From Cerasicoccus maritimus (GTDB lineage: Bacteria; Verrucomicrobiota; Verrucomicrobiia; Opitutales; Cerasicoccaceae): 64,000 nt of DNA. Position 1 is the first letter of the stretch, and every line of letters starts with the position of its first letter. Both the position numbers and the translations under genes were made by a program. Positions 40,097 to 50,400 of the stretch are shown in pieces. Location: assembly GCA_031296935.1 (NCBI GenBank), contig JAVDPD010000002.1, positions 147,501 to 211,500 on the forward strand, given 5' to 3'. The notes under the pieces were generated by a model. It was not told where the DNA came from. It worked only from the letters and a program-made list of their open reading frames with translations, and searched no databases.

Positions 40097-40933
40097 ATGC
40101 CTGAAACCATCATACTCGACTCTGATGCTGACCTCAAAATCGGCTTCCCGCCGCCCATGCTTGGGCCTGAGCCTGTGCGCTTGCCGGTTGCTCAAGTGGG
40201 TGAGGGCTTGCTCGCCATTGCATTGCCGGGTGGGGTTGTGTCGGATGCTCATCCCTTTTACCGCGATGTGCCGTGTGCAGTTGCCTCGTTGCAGGCTCAA
40301 CTCCGCGAGGAGAAGCCCGAGCTGCAGCGTCTGGGCATGGAGGTCGCGCTGGCGGTGAACTACGTGGAGCCGGAAATCAGCGGCCTGTTGCTGGTGGCGA
40401 CGAATCGCACGGGTGTTGGGCGCTGGCGCAATGCCTATGGCTCGGGTCAGCTACAGTTTACTTTTGAGTTCGTGGCGGCGGCGAATGCGGCCGTGGCGGA
40501 TGAGGTGGTCTGCGATTTGCCGGTGGCTCGGCACAAGGCGCGTCACAAGTCCGAACCGCGCATGTTAGTGTCGCACAAGACGGGCAAAAAGAGCCGCACG
40601 GAATTTCGTCGCAAGGCGCGTAAGGGCGACTTTGAAATCTGGACTGCGACCACGACTTTGCCGCGCCTGCATCAAATTCGTCTGCATGCGATGGAAATCG
40701 GCCTGAAGCTGCCGGGCGATTCGCTCTATGAAGGGTTGCCATTCCTTACCTGGGGCATGCTGAAGGGTAAGAAGGGCCCCGGTGGGGAGTGTCCTATTCT
40801 GGAGCGTCCATTGATTCACCTAGCGCGCATTGAGGCTATCGGCGGGCTCGAGGGCTTTGCAGTGGTGGAGTCCCGTCCGGATGGGCGTGTGTCGCAAGTC
40901 TGGGCAGAGATTGAGCAGGTACAAGGGGTTTGA
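40097..40933 (+). CDS. RluA-like pseudouridine synthase homologue with altered catalytic motif
   Basis: A 278-residue protein whose framework follows the RluA family. VNYVEPEISGLLLVATN (88-103) aligns with the family's HRLD-x2-TSGLLL motif II, GKKSRTEFRRKAR (163-175) with the strand around GK-x-A-x-T, and TTLPRLHQIRLHAMEIGLKLPGDSLYEG (186-213) with the TGR-T-HQIR/GD-x-x-YG motif III. The essential Asp of motif II is replaced by Glu (E91), and the preceding HRL is NYV. It lacks an S4 domain. It may be inactive as a synthase or have a shifted role. The gene stands alone after rpsT. Confidence 0.68.
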   Translation: MPETIILDSDADLKIGFPPPMLGPEPVRLPVAQVGEGLLAIALPGGVVSDAHPFYRDVPCAVASLQAQLREEKPELQRLGMEVALAVNYVEPEISGLLLVATNRTGVGRWRNAYGSGQLQFTFEFVAAANAAVADEVVCDLPVARHKARHKSEPRMLVSHKTGKKSRTEFRRKARKGDFEIWTATTTLPRLHQIRLHAMEIGLKLPGDSLYEGLPFLTWGMLKGKKGPGGECPILERPLIHLARIEAIGGLEGFAVVESRPDGRVSQVWAEIEQVQGV

Positions 40934-40963
40934 CAGGATTTTTTCGTGTGGTAATCTTTAACC

Positions 40964-41656
40964 ATGCGATACCTACCCCTTTTTGTCGCGCCGCTGTTGA
41001 GTGTTACTGTGCAGGCGGCTGTCTTTAATATTACTGGTAATAGTAATGACCAGCTTGCTCAAAGCAATGGTGTCAGTCCGTGGATTGGGCAACCCGCGGC
41101 CCGGGTTGGCGGTTCATCGACGGATATTGATGGTGCTCTGGTGATGTTTTTTCAGTTGCCGGACTTGGGCGGCGAGTCTGTCACGAGCGCCACGCTGTCG
41201 ATTTATCTCAATTCGATCGCTAATAATGCCACATTTAACGTAGATCTATATGGTATGGGCTACACGGCGACGGCGTCGATTGATGCGGTGAACGACTTCT
41301 TTGGAGGGCCTTATGATACTGACCTCAGTGCCGGGGTGACGGCGCTGCAGGACGACTTGCTTGCCTCGGGCACGGGCGTTGCTCAGTATTACACGTCGAT
41401 CAATATTGCTTCTTACATTACAGAGCAGTATGAGAATGGCGCTGTGGCGGGCGATTTCGTGAAGCTGCGCTTGAGTCCGGATGTGGCTGACTCATCGAAT
41501 TACCGCTATTATGAGGTTGCGACCGCCAATGACGGTGCCAACCCGCCTATGCTTGATATTGTGACCGGGACGGTGCCGGAGCCTTCGGCTTATGCGCTGT
41601 CGGCGGGAGCACTTGTGCTGGGTCTGGCTTTTGTGATGCGGCGTTGGCAATGGTAG
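40964..41656 (+). CDS. PEP-CTERM sorted exported protein
   Basis: A 230-residue protein with a signal peptide (about 1-18, LFVAPLLSVTVQA), a beta-rich central domain (DIDGALVMFFQLPDL, then VTSATLSIYLNSI, resembling DNRLRE-type repeats) and a textbook C-terminal PEP-CTERM tail: TVPEPSAYALSAGALVLGLAFVMRRWQW, made of the VPEP motif, a hydrophobic helix and basic end. Such tails are recognised by an exosortase (not encoded in this window). Function of the mature domain is unknown. Confidence 0.85.
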   Translation: MRYLPLFVAPLLSVTVQAAVFNITGNSNDQLAQSNGVSPWIGQPAARVGGSSTDIDGALVMFFQLPDLGGESVTSATLSIYLNSIANNATFNVDLYGMGYTATASIDAVNDFFGGPYDTDLSAGVTALQDDLLASGTGVAQYYTSINIASYITEQYENGAVAGDFVKLRLSPDVADSSNYRYYEVATANDGANPPMLDIVTGTVPEPSAYALSAGALVLGLAFVMRRWQW

Positions 41657-41798
41657 GACCTCTGGTGGTCCTCCTATTTGGTTGGAATGGCAATCTTTTC
41701 GCGTAATTTGGCCTTTACAAACGTATTTCAGAACGCAAGATAGGCGGTTTTTCCAAATTCCACCTTTGCACCAATCAGTCTAAACAACCTAACTTTAC

Positions 41799-41894
41799 AT
41801 GGGCAATCTCAAGAAGAAGCGTCGTCTGAAGATGAACAAGCACAAGCGTCGTAAACGCTCGCACGCAAATCGTCACAAGAAGCGCACCTGGTAA
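41799..41894 (+). CDS. AURKAIP1/COX24-domain small basic protein (31 aa)
   Basis: A 31-residue reading frame, [20 protein letters not shown] followed by [11 protein letters not shown]. The K-x-MNKHK-x-RKR core matches the bacterial AURKAIP1/COX24 (DUF1713) family related to mitochondrial ribosomal protein mS38. Eighteen of 31 residues are Lys, Arg or His, and there is no acidic residue. It is followed by a good terminator at 41933, so it is an expressed monocistronic gene or the end of a short transcript. A role on the small ribosomal subunit is likely from family knowledge. Confidence 0.85.
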   Translation: MGNLKKKRRLKMNKHKRRKRSHANRHKKRTW

Positions 41895-41932
41895 TCCGGG
41901 TTGCAGCCTTGTGCTGTAGACGATGAAACGCT

Positions 41933-41961
41933 AGCCGACGGATATTTCCCGTCGGCTTTTT
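41933..41961 (+). terminator. Rho-independent terminator after the 31-aa gene
   Basis: agccgacgg (41933-41941) pairs perfectly with ccgtcggct (41949-41957), loop atatttc, and is followed by TTTTT. Confidence 0.85.
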
Positions 41962-42351
41962 GTATGCGGTAGGGCCAGTTGCGCCTGTTTGTTGGTCGAA
42001 TTGCAGGCTTTTGGTGAGGTTCGGTTTGGAGGTTGCGTCGATTTTCGATGTGTTTGGCGGGTGGCGTGATTTGCCATGTATTTTGACTTTCCTGCCTAGC
42101 CTGTTCCTTCTTGGCAGTCTGGGGGGTTGGGTTTATTCGGAATCACCAGATGGTGAAACAAGTGTAAACCGTTCATAGATCGGGACAAAAACGTTGTCAC
42201 ATGCCTTTTTTTTCCTTGTGAAATAAGGGGCTGGCGGGTAGTTCATTTTTCGCTAGCTGGCTATTATGCGACTTGTCTGTCACTCTGATCACTCCAACCT
42301 TCCCTGCGGTTTCTGTCACTCCGTCAGAACTGTGGTGGGTGCCTTTTAACG
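41962..42351. other. Intergenic region upstream of the pil cluster
   Basis: 390 bases without a convincing gene. The sequence is T-rich in its second half (a run of eight T near 42206-42213). A promoter for the pilM operon must lie here, but no clear -35/-10 pair stands out. A 72-codon open frame (41960-42178) overlaps the terminator and looks non-coding. Confidence 0.5.
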
Positions 42352-43380
42352 ATGTCTAAGGGTAGTTCCAAAGCGTTATTTGTAGAGCTCTCCGAGTTTT
42401 CTTTACTCGTGGCGCGTGTCTCCAGTTTGGAGCCACCGATCACGGTCGAAGGCGTGGAGGAGATTCCTTTGTCTGAAGGGGTGGAGGGAGTTCGTTCCAC
42501 ATTGCTGGCGTTGGTTGGCAATCCGAAAATTCAGTATGCGCATGCTGTTTGCGGTATTTATCCGCCTACACGCGTTATTCGCCGAGCGACACTGGATAAC
42601 CCGGCTAAGACTAAGGACCCTGCATATCTGCCAGAGTTCCTGAAGAATCAGTTTAAAATTGATGTCGGTACCTACGCGGTGTCGGTGCTCAATGCTGCGG
42701 GCGGCGGAGAATTCGGGACGGATAAGACTGCGGGTAAGGAATTGGTCTTTTGTGGCGCGCCACGCACGGATCTGGCCGCTGAGCAGCAACGGCTTGTTGA
42801 CTATGGGATCTTTCCTACGCGAGTGGAGATCGGTTCGGTCGCCACGGTGGGCGCAGTGCTGGACTATCAGCAGATGAAGGGCGAAAAGTCGCCAACCTTG
42901 ATTCTAGAGATGGGGTATGATGATGCGATGGTGCTCGTCTGCAACGGCAAGTCTCTCGATGTTGCTCGTCCGGTTCCTTACGGTCTCCGCAGTATGTATC
43001 CGATCGTGCAGAAGGAGTTGGGGTTGAAGGACGAAGAGTCGGCCAAAAAGCTCTTTGGTTCCAGCACCTTCGATTTTGCCGAGATGGGGCCGACGCTGCT
43101 GAAGAAATTGATGAAAGAGCTGCAAGCTTCCACTGGCTTCTATGAAGTTCAGACCGGCCAGACAATTGGTAATATTTTCCTCGGGCTTGCGCCTGATAAC
43201 CTCGGCTGGATCGCCTCAACGCTATCCAAGACCTTGGGAGTGAATGTGCTCAAGCCAGACTATGAAACCTGGATGGAGCATCAGGGCATTAAGGTGGCGA
43301 ACGGCGTTGATCTGGGTAATCTGGGTCCGCGTTGGTTTGGTCTTTTCAGTCTGATGGGCAATTACGCACCAAAATCCTAG
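42352..43380 (+). CDS. pilM: PilM-like actin-fold pilus assembly protein
   Basis: A 342-residue cytoplasmic protein without membrane helices. The N-terminal KALFVELSEFSLLVARVS strand and the later PTLILEMGYDDAMVLVCNGKSLDVARPVPYGLRS, which looks like the phosphate-binding loop of actin-like ATPases, fit PilM. It leads a cluster with PilN-, PilO- and PilP-like genes and a secretin. PilM binds the N-terminal tail of PilN at the inner membrane. Sequence divergence from proteobacterial PilM is large, so the name rests partly on order. Confidence 0.72.
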   Translation: MSKGSSKALFVELSEFSLLVARVSSLEPPITVEGVEEIPLSEGVEGVRSTLLALVGNPKIQYAHAVCGIYPPTRVIRRATLDNPAKTKDPAYLPEFLKNQFKIDVGTYAVSVLNAAGGGEFGTDKTAGKELVFCGAPRTDLAAEQQRLVDYGIFPTRVEIGSVATVGAVLDYQQMKGEKSPTLILEMGYDDAMVLVCNGKSLDVARPVPYGLRSMYPIVQKELGLKDEESAKKLFGSSTFDFAEMGPTLLKKLMKELQASTGFYEVQTGQTIGNIFLGLAPDNLGWIASTLSKTLGVNVLKPDYETWMEHQGIKVANGVDLGNLGPRWFGLFSLMGNYAPKS

Positions 43381-43386
43381 TAGCAC

Positions 43387-44040
43387 ATGGCTGAGAAAAA
43401 AAATAAAGACACCAGTGGCTTCGCTCCTAATTGGCGCCCGGATTTTCGGGTCAATGATGTGCTGCCTGACGTTAAGGCGGTGCGTACCAACTTTCTGGTC
43501 AATTTCGTGGCGCTCGCCTTGGCGATCATAGTGACGGGGTGGTTCGCTTACCGTGAATTTCAGGGGATGTCGGCCCAGTCTCAGATTGAAACGTTGCAGG
43601 ATCAGATTCAGGCCAAATCAAAGGAGAATCGTGCTAACTTGAAGCTGAGCAGCGAATTTAAGAAAGCCTCTCCTCAGGCCGAAGATCTCATTACTTTCTA
43701 CAAGGGCTACGAATACCCGCTGGATGTGATTCTGGCCCTCTCGGAGTCGCGCCCGAAGACGATTGCGCTACAAAGTCTTAGGTTGGGTAGTTACAGTAAG
43801 AATGTCGGAACTGCCCGCAAGCCAAAGTTGGTCTACATGCCGCGCTACACGCTGCGAGTTGTGTTGAAGGGTAGTAATGAGGAATCGCTGGAAGAATTGA
43901 GCAAATACAAGAGTATCCTCAGCAATTTGGATATTATTAAGGACCGCCTTAACTCAATCGATGAGGATCGCCCGACGTTTAAAGAGGAGCTTGGGCTGTT
44001 TGAATTTACCATCGTCATAAACCTGAAGGAGGCGTCATGA
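43387..44040 (+). CDS. PilN-like inner-membrane protein
   Basis: A 217-residue bitopic protein: a cytoplasmic tail of about 36 residues, one helix at about 37-58 (FLVNFVALALAIIVTGWFAY), a coiled coil at 62-95 and a mixed globular end. Size, topology and position between the PilM- and PilO-like genes identify it as the PilN equivalent. Its stop overlaps the next start (ATGA). Confidence 0.65.
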   Translation: MAEKKNKDTSGFAPNWRPDFRVNDVLPDVKAVRTNFLVNFVALALAIIVTGWFAYREFQGMSAQSQIETLQDQIQAKSKENRANLKLSSEFKKASPQAEDLITFYKGYEYPLDVILALSESRPKTIALQSLRLGSYSKNVGTARKPKLVYMPRYTLRVVLKGSNEESLEELSKYKSILSNLDIIKDRLNSIDEDRPTFKEELGLFEFTIVINLKEAS

Positions 44041-44624
44041 ATTCGCAGCAACTCATCGCTAAATTAAAGCAATACCCTCTGGCGGTAATCTGCACGTTAG
44101 TGGTTTTGGTCATGCTTGGCCTGTCGTTTTTGCGCAGTGGCAATCTGCCTGAATTGAATGCGGAGTACGATGCATTGCAAGAGGAAGCCGAGGTGATCAG
44201 CCGTAACAGCAGTAATGCGGTGGACCTAACAGCGAATTTGGAAGAGCTCTCCAAGCTGGTTGAAAGCGTGGATGCGCGTCTCATCGATGCAGACTCGGTC
44301 ACCGCGAATTACCGCTACTTTCTGGGAATGGGTGAGCGCTCGAATGTCAAATACGTCAATGATCCGCCTGCGGCTACCTACGTAAAGAGCGCTAGGTTCA
44401 AGTCGTATGCTCTGGCTGAGTTTCAGAACGTTGCGGTTCAGGGCACTTACCAAAACGTGTTGAACTACCTCTATGAGGTTCGCACTGGTGAATACTTAAT
44501 GCGAATTGACTCGATTTCCATTACGCCAAAGGCATCTGGCGATAAGGAAGAGGTTGTAGCATCCCTCAAAATAACTGGGTTGGCTAAGAAGCGCCCTGAA
44601 ACGAAAAAGAAGAAGAAGAAGTAA
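44037..44624 (+). CDS. PilO-like inner-membrane protein
   Basis: A 195-residue bitopic protein with one helix at about 15-31, a coiled coil at about 37-80 and a ferredoxin-like globular region with FQNVAVQGTYQNVLNYLYEVRTGEYLMRIDSISITP, the pattern of PilO and Amuc_1100-type proteins. It ends in a run of lysines (KKRPETKKKKKK). By family knowledge it forms the periplasmic alignment ring with PilN. Confidence 0.65.
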   Translation: MNSQQLIAKLKQYPLAVICTLVVLVMLGLSFLRSGNLPELNAEYDALQEEAEVISRNSSNAVDLTANLEELSKLVESVDARLIDADSVTANYRYFLGMGERSNVKYVNDPPAATYVKSARFKSYALAEFQNVAVQGTYQNVLNYLYEVRTGEYLMRIDSISITPKASGDKEEVVASLKITGLAKKRPETKKKKKK

Positions 44625-44638
44625 ACGCAGCAATCGCC

Positions 44639-45142
44639 ATGAAACCAATCCATTGCACCATTCTCGCACTGCTGCTGGCTCCTGCCTTCGTTCACGCCAA
44701 CTTAGTCGTGCCACGCACTAAGCGTATTAATATGCTCAAGGAAGCGCAGGCTTGTCTGTTGAAGGCTGATCCTGAGCTAAAGACGGACATCGCAGACGTA
44801 CGTTATCCTTTTGAGTTCGAGGCGAAACCCGTTGTCGTTGAGACGAAGGGAGAACCGGTTAAAGAAGTCGTCCAAGAGGAAATTACTAATGAAGAAATCC
44901 TCGAAAAGATTTCGCCTAAAATTATGCCCACCGGCGTCCTCTTTAAGGGAGGTAAGGGCGTGCTGATTCTGCCCAGAGGGCAATTGGCGGATGGCAGTGC
45001 CATTCGTGTAAACTACGGCGGTAAGCCGTATCTTATTAAGGTTACCGACGTGACCACTGGATCTTTTACCTTGCAGCTTGATGACGCGTCCCTCGTTCGA
45101 CAGATCGATGCTGGCGCCGGTCGCGGCGTCAAACGTGATTAA
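44639..45142 (+). CDS. Exported PilP-like pilotin/secretin-linking protein (tentative)
   Basis: A 167-residue protein with a signal peptide (LLLAPAFVHA, cleavage near 20), an acidic middle (residues about 60-95, rich in Glu and Lys) and a small C-terminal beta domain (GVLFKGGKGVLILPRGQ, YLIKVTDVTTGSFTLQLDD). PilP has this layout of a flexible linker followed by a beta domain, but is usually a lipoprotein; no lipobox is seen here. Position just before the secretin is the main argument. Confidence 0.5.
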   Translation: MKPIHCTILALLLAPAFVHANLVVPRTKRINMLKEAQACLLKADPELKTDIADVRYPFEFEAKPVVVETKGEPVKEVVQEEITNEEILEKISPKIMPTGVLFKGGKGVLILPRGQLADGSAIRVNYGGKPYLIKVTDVTTGSFTLQLDDASLVRQIDAGAGRGVKRD

Positions 45143-45204
45143 AATACTCGTAATTCTCTCTCATTAACTTTCGCCACTGCCTGAACGACAAACTCCTGAT
45201 CGAT

Positions 45205-47325
45205 ATGAAGCACTTGAATCTCTCGCTCCTAGCGCTGCTCGCAATTATTGCCAGCATCGCATCGACGCCCGCGGGCTATGCACAAACCCAAGAACAACTG
45301 GACGAGGTTGATGCGAAGACCGCTGCCGATGACCCGTCAGTAGAACCAACCGACGCAAACGCGGAAGATATGATTGGGACGGCGATCCCATCTCCGAATA
45401 CCACCGTGCCTTATGCGGGCTCTAGCCTCGAAAGTAAGAAGCCTCTGCAATCGGAAGACGGTGCTGGTGGCGCTGAAGGTGGTTCCATGGGGACTGCTCC
45501 TGCGTCCAGCGACTCTACTACTACAACTGATGCTGGTGACGCAGTGCCTCCCGCCGCTCCGGTAGAAGCCTATGCGCCCAGTGAATCTGGCATGACGATC
45601 CGCGAGGTGAATGAGTCCAAGACGGTGACAGAGCAAGTTATTGGCGCTGACGGAGCTCCAGAAGTGAAGGAGGAGACAGTTGAGAAACCGGCGATGGAAA
45701 TTGACTTCAGCGGCGGTGGCGGCGCGACGGTCGAATTCCCCACCGAAGAATCTGACATGGAGACGCTCATGGGCGAGGACGACACCATTTCCGTTGATTT
45801 TCCTGATGAGGAAGTGCGCACAATCATACGTAATGTGGCGGATCTCTACGACCTTAATGTGGTCATCCCTGATACGCTCCAAGGCAGCACTTCCATCAAG
45901 CTGCGCAATGTTACGTGGCGCCAAGTATTTGACGTGGTCCTAGAACCACTTCGTTACACCTACATCGTTGATCGCAATATCATTAAGATTAAGAGCCTCG
46001 ATGAGCTGACCAATGAGCCGACGGTCACCCGTGTGTTCTTGATCAACTACGCAGTTGCGAACACCTTGCAGGGGTCTTTGGCACCGTTGATCGATTCTGC
46101 TAATGGGGGTCGCGTACAGGTTGATAAGCGCACCAATGCGCTCCTCGTCACCGAACGCCCCTCGCGCATGAACGACATCCAGGCTATTATCGAGCGCCTC
46201 GACCGCCCGAATCCGCAGGTGATGATTGAATCTAAGTTCATCGAAATCACCGATGACGACCGTTCTGATACGGGTGTGAACTGGGCTTCTCTGCAGAGCT
46301 ACCAGCTCACTGCCGGGCCGTTCAACCGTGAATACCAACGTGTGGCTGGTCGTGCGGACGACAACTCTGTCCTGAGTGATACGATCGGTGGTTCTTCGAC
46401 GAGCAGCTCGTATTCAACGACGACGAATGCGACGATTCCGGGGACAGTAAGCACAAATACGGTCTCCACCCTGCAAAACGCAGCTAACACTGCATTTACT
46501 AGTTCAGTTCTGGGAGATACCAACTGGATCAACGAAGTCACCCGCACGGACACGGCGGTGTTCTCTGCAGATGCTTTCAATGTCATTCTAAGCTTTCTGG
46601 ATTCGGATGCAAATGCCAAGCTGGTGAACAATCCGACTCTAGTTACGCTGGATGGTGAAGAAGCACGCTTGGTGATTGGCGAACAGTTCCCGATTCCGAG
46701 CTACACTTTTAACGACGAAACCGGGTCTTTTGAGGTCAGTGGTTTCGAATACAAGGACATTGGCACGATCCTTTCGGTAACGCCGAATGTAAACAGTGCT
46801 GGCTTTATTCGCTTGAATGTTCGCCCACAGCTTTCTCGTAGCGATGGCACCACAACTTTCGGCGGCTCCGGTGGCGCGACCATCCCGATTATCCAAACCA
46901 CGGAAACGCAGAGCAACGTCATCCTTAAGGACGGCTTTACCTTGGCAATTGGCGGTCTGATCGAAGAGTTGACTAACGATTCCGACACCAGTGTGCCTTA
47001 TCTCAGCGAGATTCCGCTGCTCGGCGAGCTCTTCCAATCTTCCACGAAGATTACTTCGCGCCGTAATCTGGTTATCTTCATCACCGCCAAGACGTTGAAT
47101 CCAGATGGGACCACCTACAAGGATATCATCGATCCGCGTGTGCTTTACCAAATGGGCATCCTCGAGAACGAAATCCCTGGCTACACCCTGCCGGAAGATC
47201 AGGCTAATGCATACAAGCAAATCATGGATCTACAGACCAAGTTCTCCAATGACAAGGCCCAGCTCGAATTGCTTGAGCGGGTAAGCACCCTAAGCGATAC
47301 GGGTGACGAGGATGAGTCTGAATAG
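45205..47325 (+). CDS. pilQ: Secretin (PilQ/GspD family outer-membrane channel)
   Basis: A 706-residue protein with a signal peptide (about 1-26), an acidic, Thr/Ser/Pro-rich linker to about 190, an STN-like N0 domain (ISVDFPDEEVRTIIRNVADLYDLNVVI, about 197-225), an N1/secretin-N domain (about 275-350) and the secretin domain from about 420. The signature VPYLSEIPLLGELF followed by RRNLVIFITAKTL is at about 593-631. It forms the multimeric outer-membrane gate for pilus or type II-like export. The long acidic linker replaces the AMIN domains of proteobacterial PilQ. Confidence 0.9.
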   Translation: MKHLNLSLLALLAIIASIASTPAGYAQTQEQLDEVDAKTAADDPSVEPTDANAEDMIGTAIPSPNTTVPYAGSSLESKKPLQSEDGAGGAEGGSMGTAPASSDSTTTTDAGDAVPPAAPVEAYAPSESGMTIREVNESKTVTEQVIGADGAPEVKEETVEKPAMEIDFSGGGGATVEFPTEESDMETLMGEDDTISVDFPDEEVRTIIRNVADLYDLNVVIPDTLQGSTSIKLRNVTWRQVFDVVLEPLRYTYIVDRNIIKIKSLDELTNEPTVTRVFLINYAVANTLQGSLAPLIDSANGGRVQVDKRTNALLVTERPSRMNDIQAIIERLDRPNPQVMIESKFIEITDDDRSDTGVNWASLQSYQLTAGPFNREYQRVAGRADDNSVLSDTIGGSSTSSSYSTTTNATIPGTVSTNTVSTLQNAANTAFTSSVLGDTNWINEVTRTDTAVFSADAFNVILSFLDSDANAKLVNNPTLVTLDGEEARLVIGEQFPIPSYTFNDETGSFEVSGFEYKDIGTILSVTPNVNSAGFIRLNVRPQLSRSDGTTTFGGSGGATIPIIQTTETQSNVILKDGFTLAIGGLIEELTNDSDTSVPYLSEIPLLGELFQSSTKITSRRNLVIFITAKTLNPDGTTYKDIIDPRVLYQMGILENEIPGYTLPEDQANAYKQIMDLQTKFSNDKAQLELLERVSTLSDTGDEDESE

Positions 47326-47472
47326 GCGCCGGCCCCAGCTTTTCTGAAATCTGTTAAACTCTAGTGAATATGGCATGATAAGAACCGCCCCTAGCGATAG
47401 AGCCTTTTCACCAGTAGGTGGTCGTGTTATACACGACTTATATCGGGGCGCGTTGAACCCAAGGAAGAAGTC

Positions 47473-50400
47473 ATGAATTCAGAAACACTATTTTCGCATC
47501 AGCATAAAATTCCCAAGATAGCAGCAGCCGTTACGTGCTCGATGCTCGTAACGAGTGTCTTATACGGGGCAGACATTCTCTCGGCAGGTGATCAGTTCGG
47601 TGGTTCGATTGACAGCGGGGTTTTGCGTACCTGGGGTCTGAATGACAGCGGTCAGCTCGGGCAGGGGACGCAGACGACCAATCCGACTCCTGAATCTGTC
47701 GATTCAAATGAGAATTTCAAGCTGGTGGAGGCGGGGCCGGATTTCATGTTCGGCATTACAGAAGACGGGGACGTCTATGCTTGGGGCGCTAATTCTTTGG
47801 GGCAATTAGGCATCGGTAGCACTGACAATGAATCGTCTCCGACTTCGACTACCTTTAGCGTGAAAATCAGTGATGTGTCCGCTGGTATAGACCACGCGCT
47901 CGGTATTGATGTAAATGGCTATCTCTACGCTTGGGGTAGTGTCGCTTCCGGTCAACTCGGATTAGGGGTCTTTCAGGATCCAGTGCCGGAAAGCTTCGAT
48001 GATACGATTGTTGAATCCCCCACCCAGGTTGGGACCAATACGTGGCTCGATATTGCTGCGGGTAGTCAGTTTAGCGTTGCCGTTCGAAGTGACAACACGC
48101 TTTGGATTTGGGGTGGTGGTGCAATCAGCATTCTTGGTTTGTCTTCTTCTGATTATCTCTCTCCAGTGCAGGTTCCAGGTAGCACAGCTATCTCGTGGGC
48201 TGAGGTAGAAGCGGGTAGTTACCACGTGATTGCCCGTACGACCGATGGGCGCATCTACACGTGGGGCATTAATGCAACTGGTCAGCTTGGCCTGGGTGAC
48301 ACCACTGCGCGGACTTCACCAACTCAAGTTGGCAGCGCCACTGACTGGGTTAGCATTTCGACGGGTGCGAATCAAAGCTATGCCATCAATTCGTCGGGCG
48401 CTTTGTATGGCTGGGGACTGAACAGCAGCGAACAGCTTGGTAAGGACGTAACCGTTAGCTCTGGTTCTATTCCCAATAATTATATGCTCACGAGCCCTGT
48501 TGTGTTGGCCAGTGGCGTTTTCTCAGTGGTTGATGGCGGCCGAGATGAATCGGGGTCCGGGGGCACTATGCCAGATGGCACTGAACTCACCGGATTTACA
48601 CTGATGAAGGGTTCGCCCAATGCTGAATCTGAAGGCGTTTACTCTGTTGGCGGAAATCTTTCTGGGCAGCTTGGTACAGGTTCGACTTCCTATTCGACCT
48701 CTTACGATCCACAAAGAACCTCAGCCGACGGCGCTGAGATTAGTATTTCTGATCCTACCATCGCCACGACTACGCTGGGGGTGAATTCTGAAATCCAGAT
48801 ATCTGTCGACGTCTCCAATACTGGCACCGTAGATGTTACAGATACCTATACAGTTGAACTATATGTTTCCACCAGTTCGACTTACAGTGAGAACACTGCG
48901 ACGTATCTTGCTGGCAGGGATATTGAGCAAGACCTGGATGTTAATAATTCTAAGCAAGAAACTTTCAACGTGGAGGTGCCAGTTCGCACTTCTGGAACCT
49001 ACTACCTTATCAGTCGTGTGTTTTTTGAAAATTCCTCTTCTGAGAATTCTTCAGATACCATGGTTGGTTCTACGGAAATCACTATCGTAAGGCCTGACAT
49101 TAAAATTGAAAACCTTGATTTTGCTGATGGCACCACCATTGATTTTGGCGAGACTTTCGAAAATATCTCGTTTGAAATGACCAATGGCACGATTGGCATA
49201 GTTAATCCAGAGACGGATATTACGATTGAAGCGTACCTGATTACGGACTTGGCTTTTGAGGCAGGAGTAGATACTTTACCTACTACTAATCAGTTAATAC
49301 CGGAAGCCGATACATCCTACACTGGTGGATTGAATGCATATGATGCTGGTGAGGATGCCGATCCGCCTGTCACGGTGACTATTTCTTTGAATAGTTTGGA
49401 TCTGCCAGAAACGCAGAGCAGCCGTGAGTATTTTCAAATTGTTTTTGTAGTCAATCGAGAGTCTGGAGTCGGTGAAGAAGATGGTGTTACCGAGAACAAC
49501 TACCTAACTCAAACTGTTCGAATCAAATCACCGGATTCCGTCGCTGCGGCCATAGGATTTGGAGATATCGAAGGTAATGGCGCTGACATTGGTAAGGTCG
49601 GGCAGTGGGCAAGCGTGACTGACCAATACGCCTACAATTTAGATGCGCTCCAGTCGCCAACGTTGGCGCCGGGTGGATCGCAATCCATGTCACTTGAGGT
49701 TTACGGGCCAACGACTATTTCTGCTCCTTGGCTAATGAACGCAGGCTCTGACAGCACCCTAACTTACACGCTCAAAGGAGCTGATAACACGAATATCGCA
49801 TTTGTAGGGAGTGCGCCTTTACTCGATTCTCTTCAGCCAAGCTACCAAGCTGTAGATATCGTCATCGATCAAGATTCTGCTCTGTATTCGAATGCTGTGG
49901 GGGTTCCTTACCCATGGACAATCACATGGACTTATACGCAGGGCGCTGCCAGTGAAACTGGCTATGCTCGAGTTGACTTAGAAGTACCTAATTTTGTGCC
50001 CGATTCCAATTCCTTTGTTTTCTTGGGGATTGATGATGAAAGTGCGCCTTCTGGAGATGATCGATCGGTTTCAATTGATCTGGATGAAGGTGACTTTGTC
50101 GCGGGCCAATCGGCAGCCATGAATTTGGATTATGAGTTTGCGGGTAGTTCCCTGGTAACATTCTGGTGGAGAACAGATGGCGACGAAGACGAAGATACCT
50201 TTACCTTTTCGGTTGACGGGGAGGTTCAAACGCTACCGACGCAAATCTACGGTGCGACTTCTTCGAACGCGACGATTAGTGGCTACACCGGATGGCAGAA
50301 GGTCGCATTCATTGTCGGAGGTGGCCCTCACACTTTGCGTTGGGTTTTCAGCAAGGGTAGTGATAATTCCGATGCCAACGCATACATTGACGGTCTAGAG

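Noticed and set aside
41960..42178. 72-codon open frame between the 31-aa gene and pilM
   Set aside because: It starts in the terminator T-tract, has no ribosome binding site and its product has no coding-like features.
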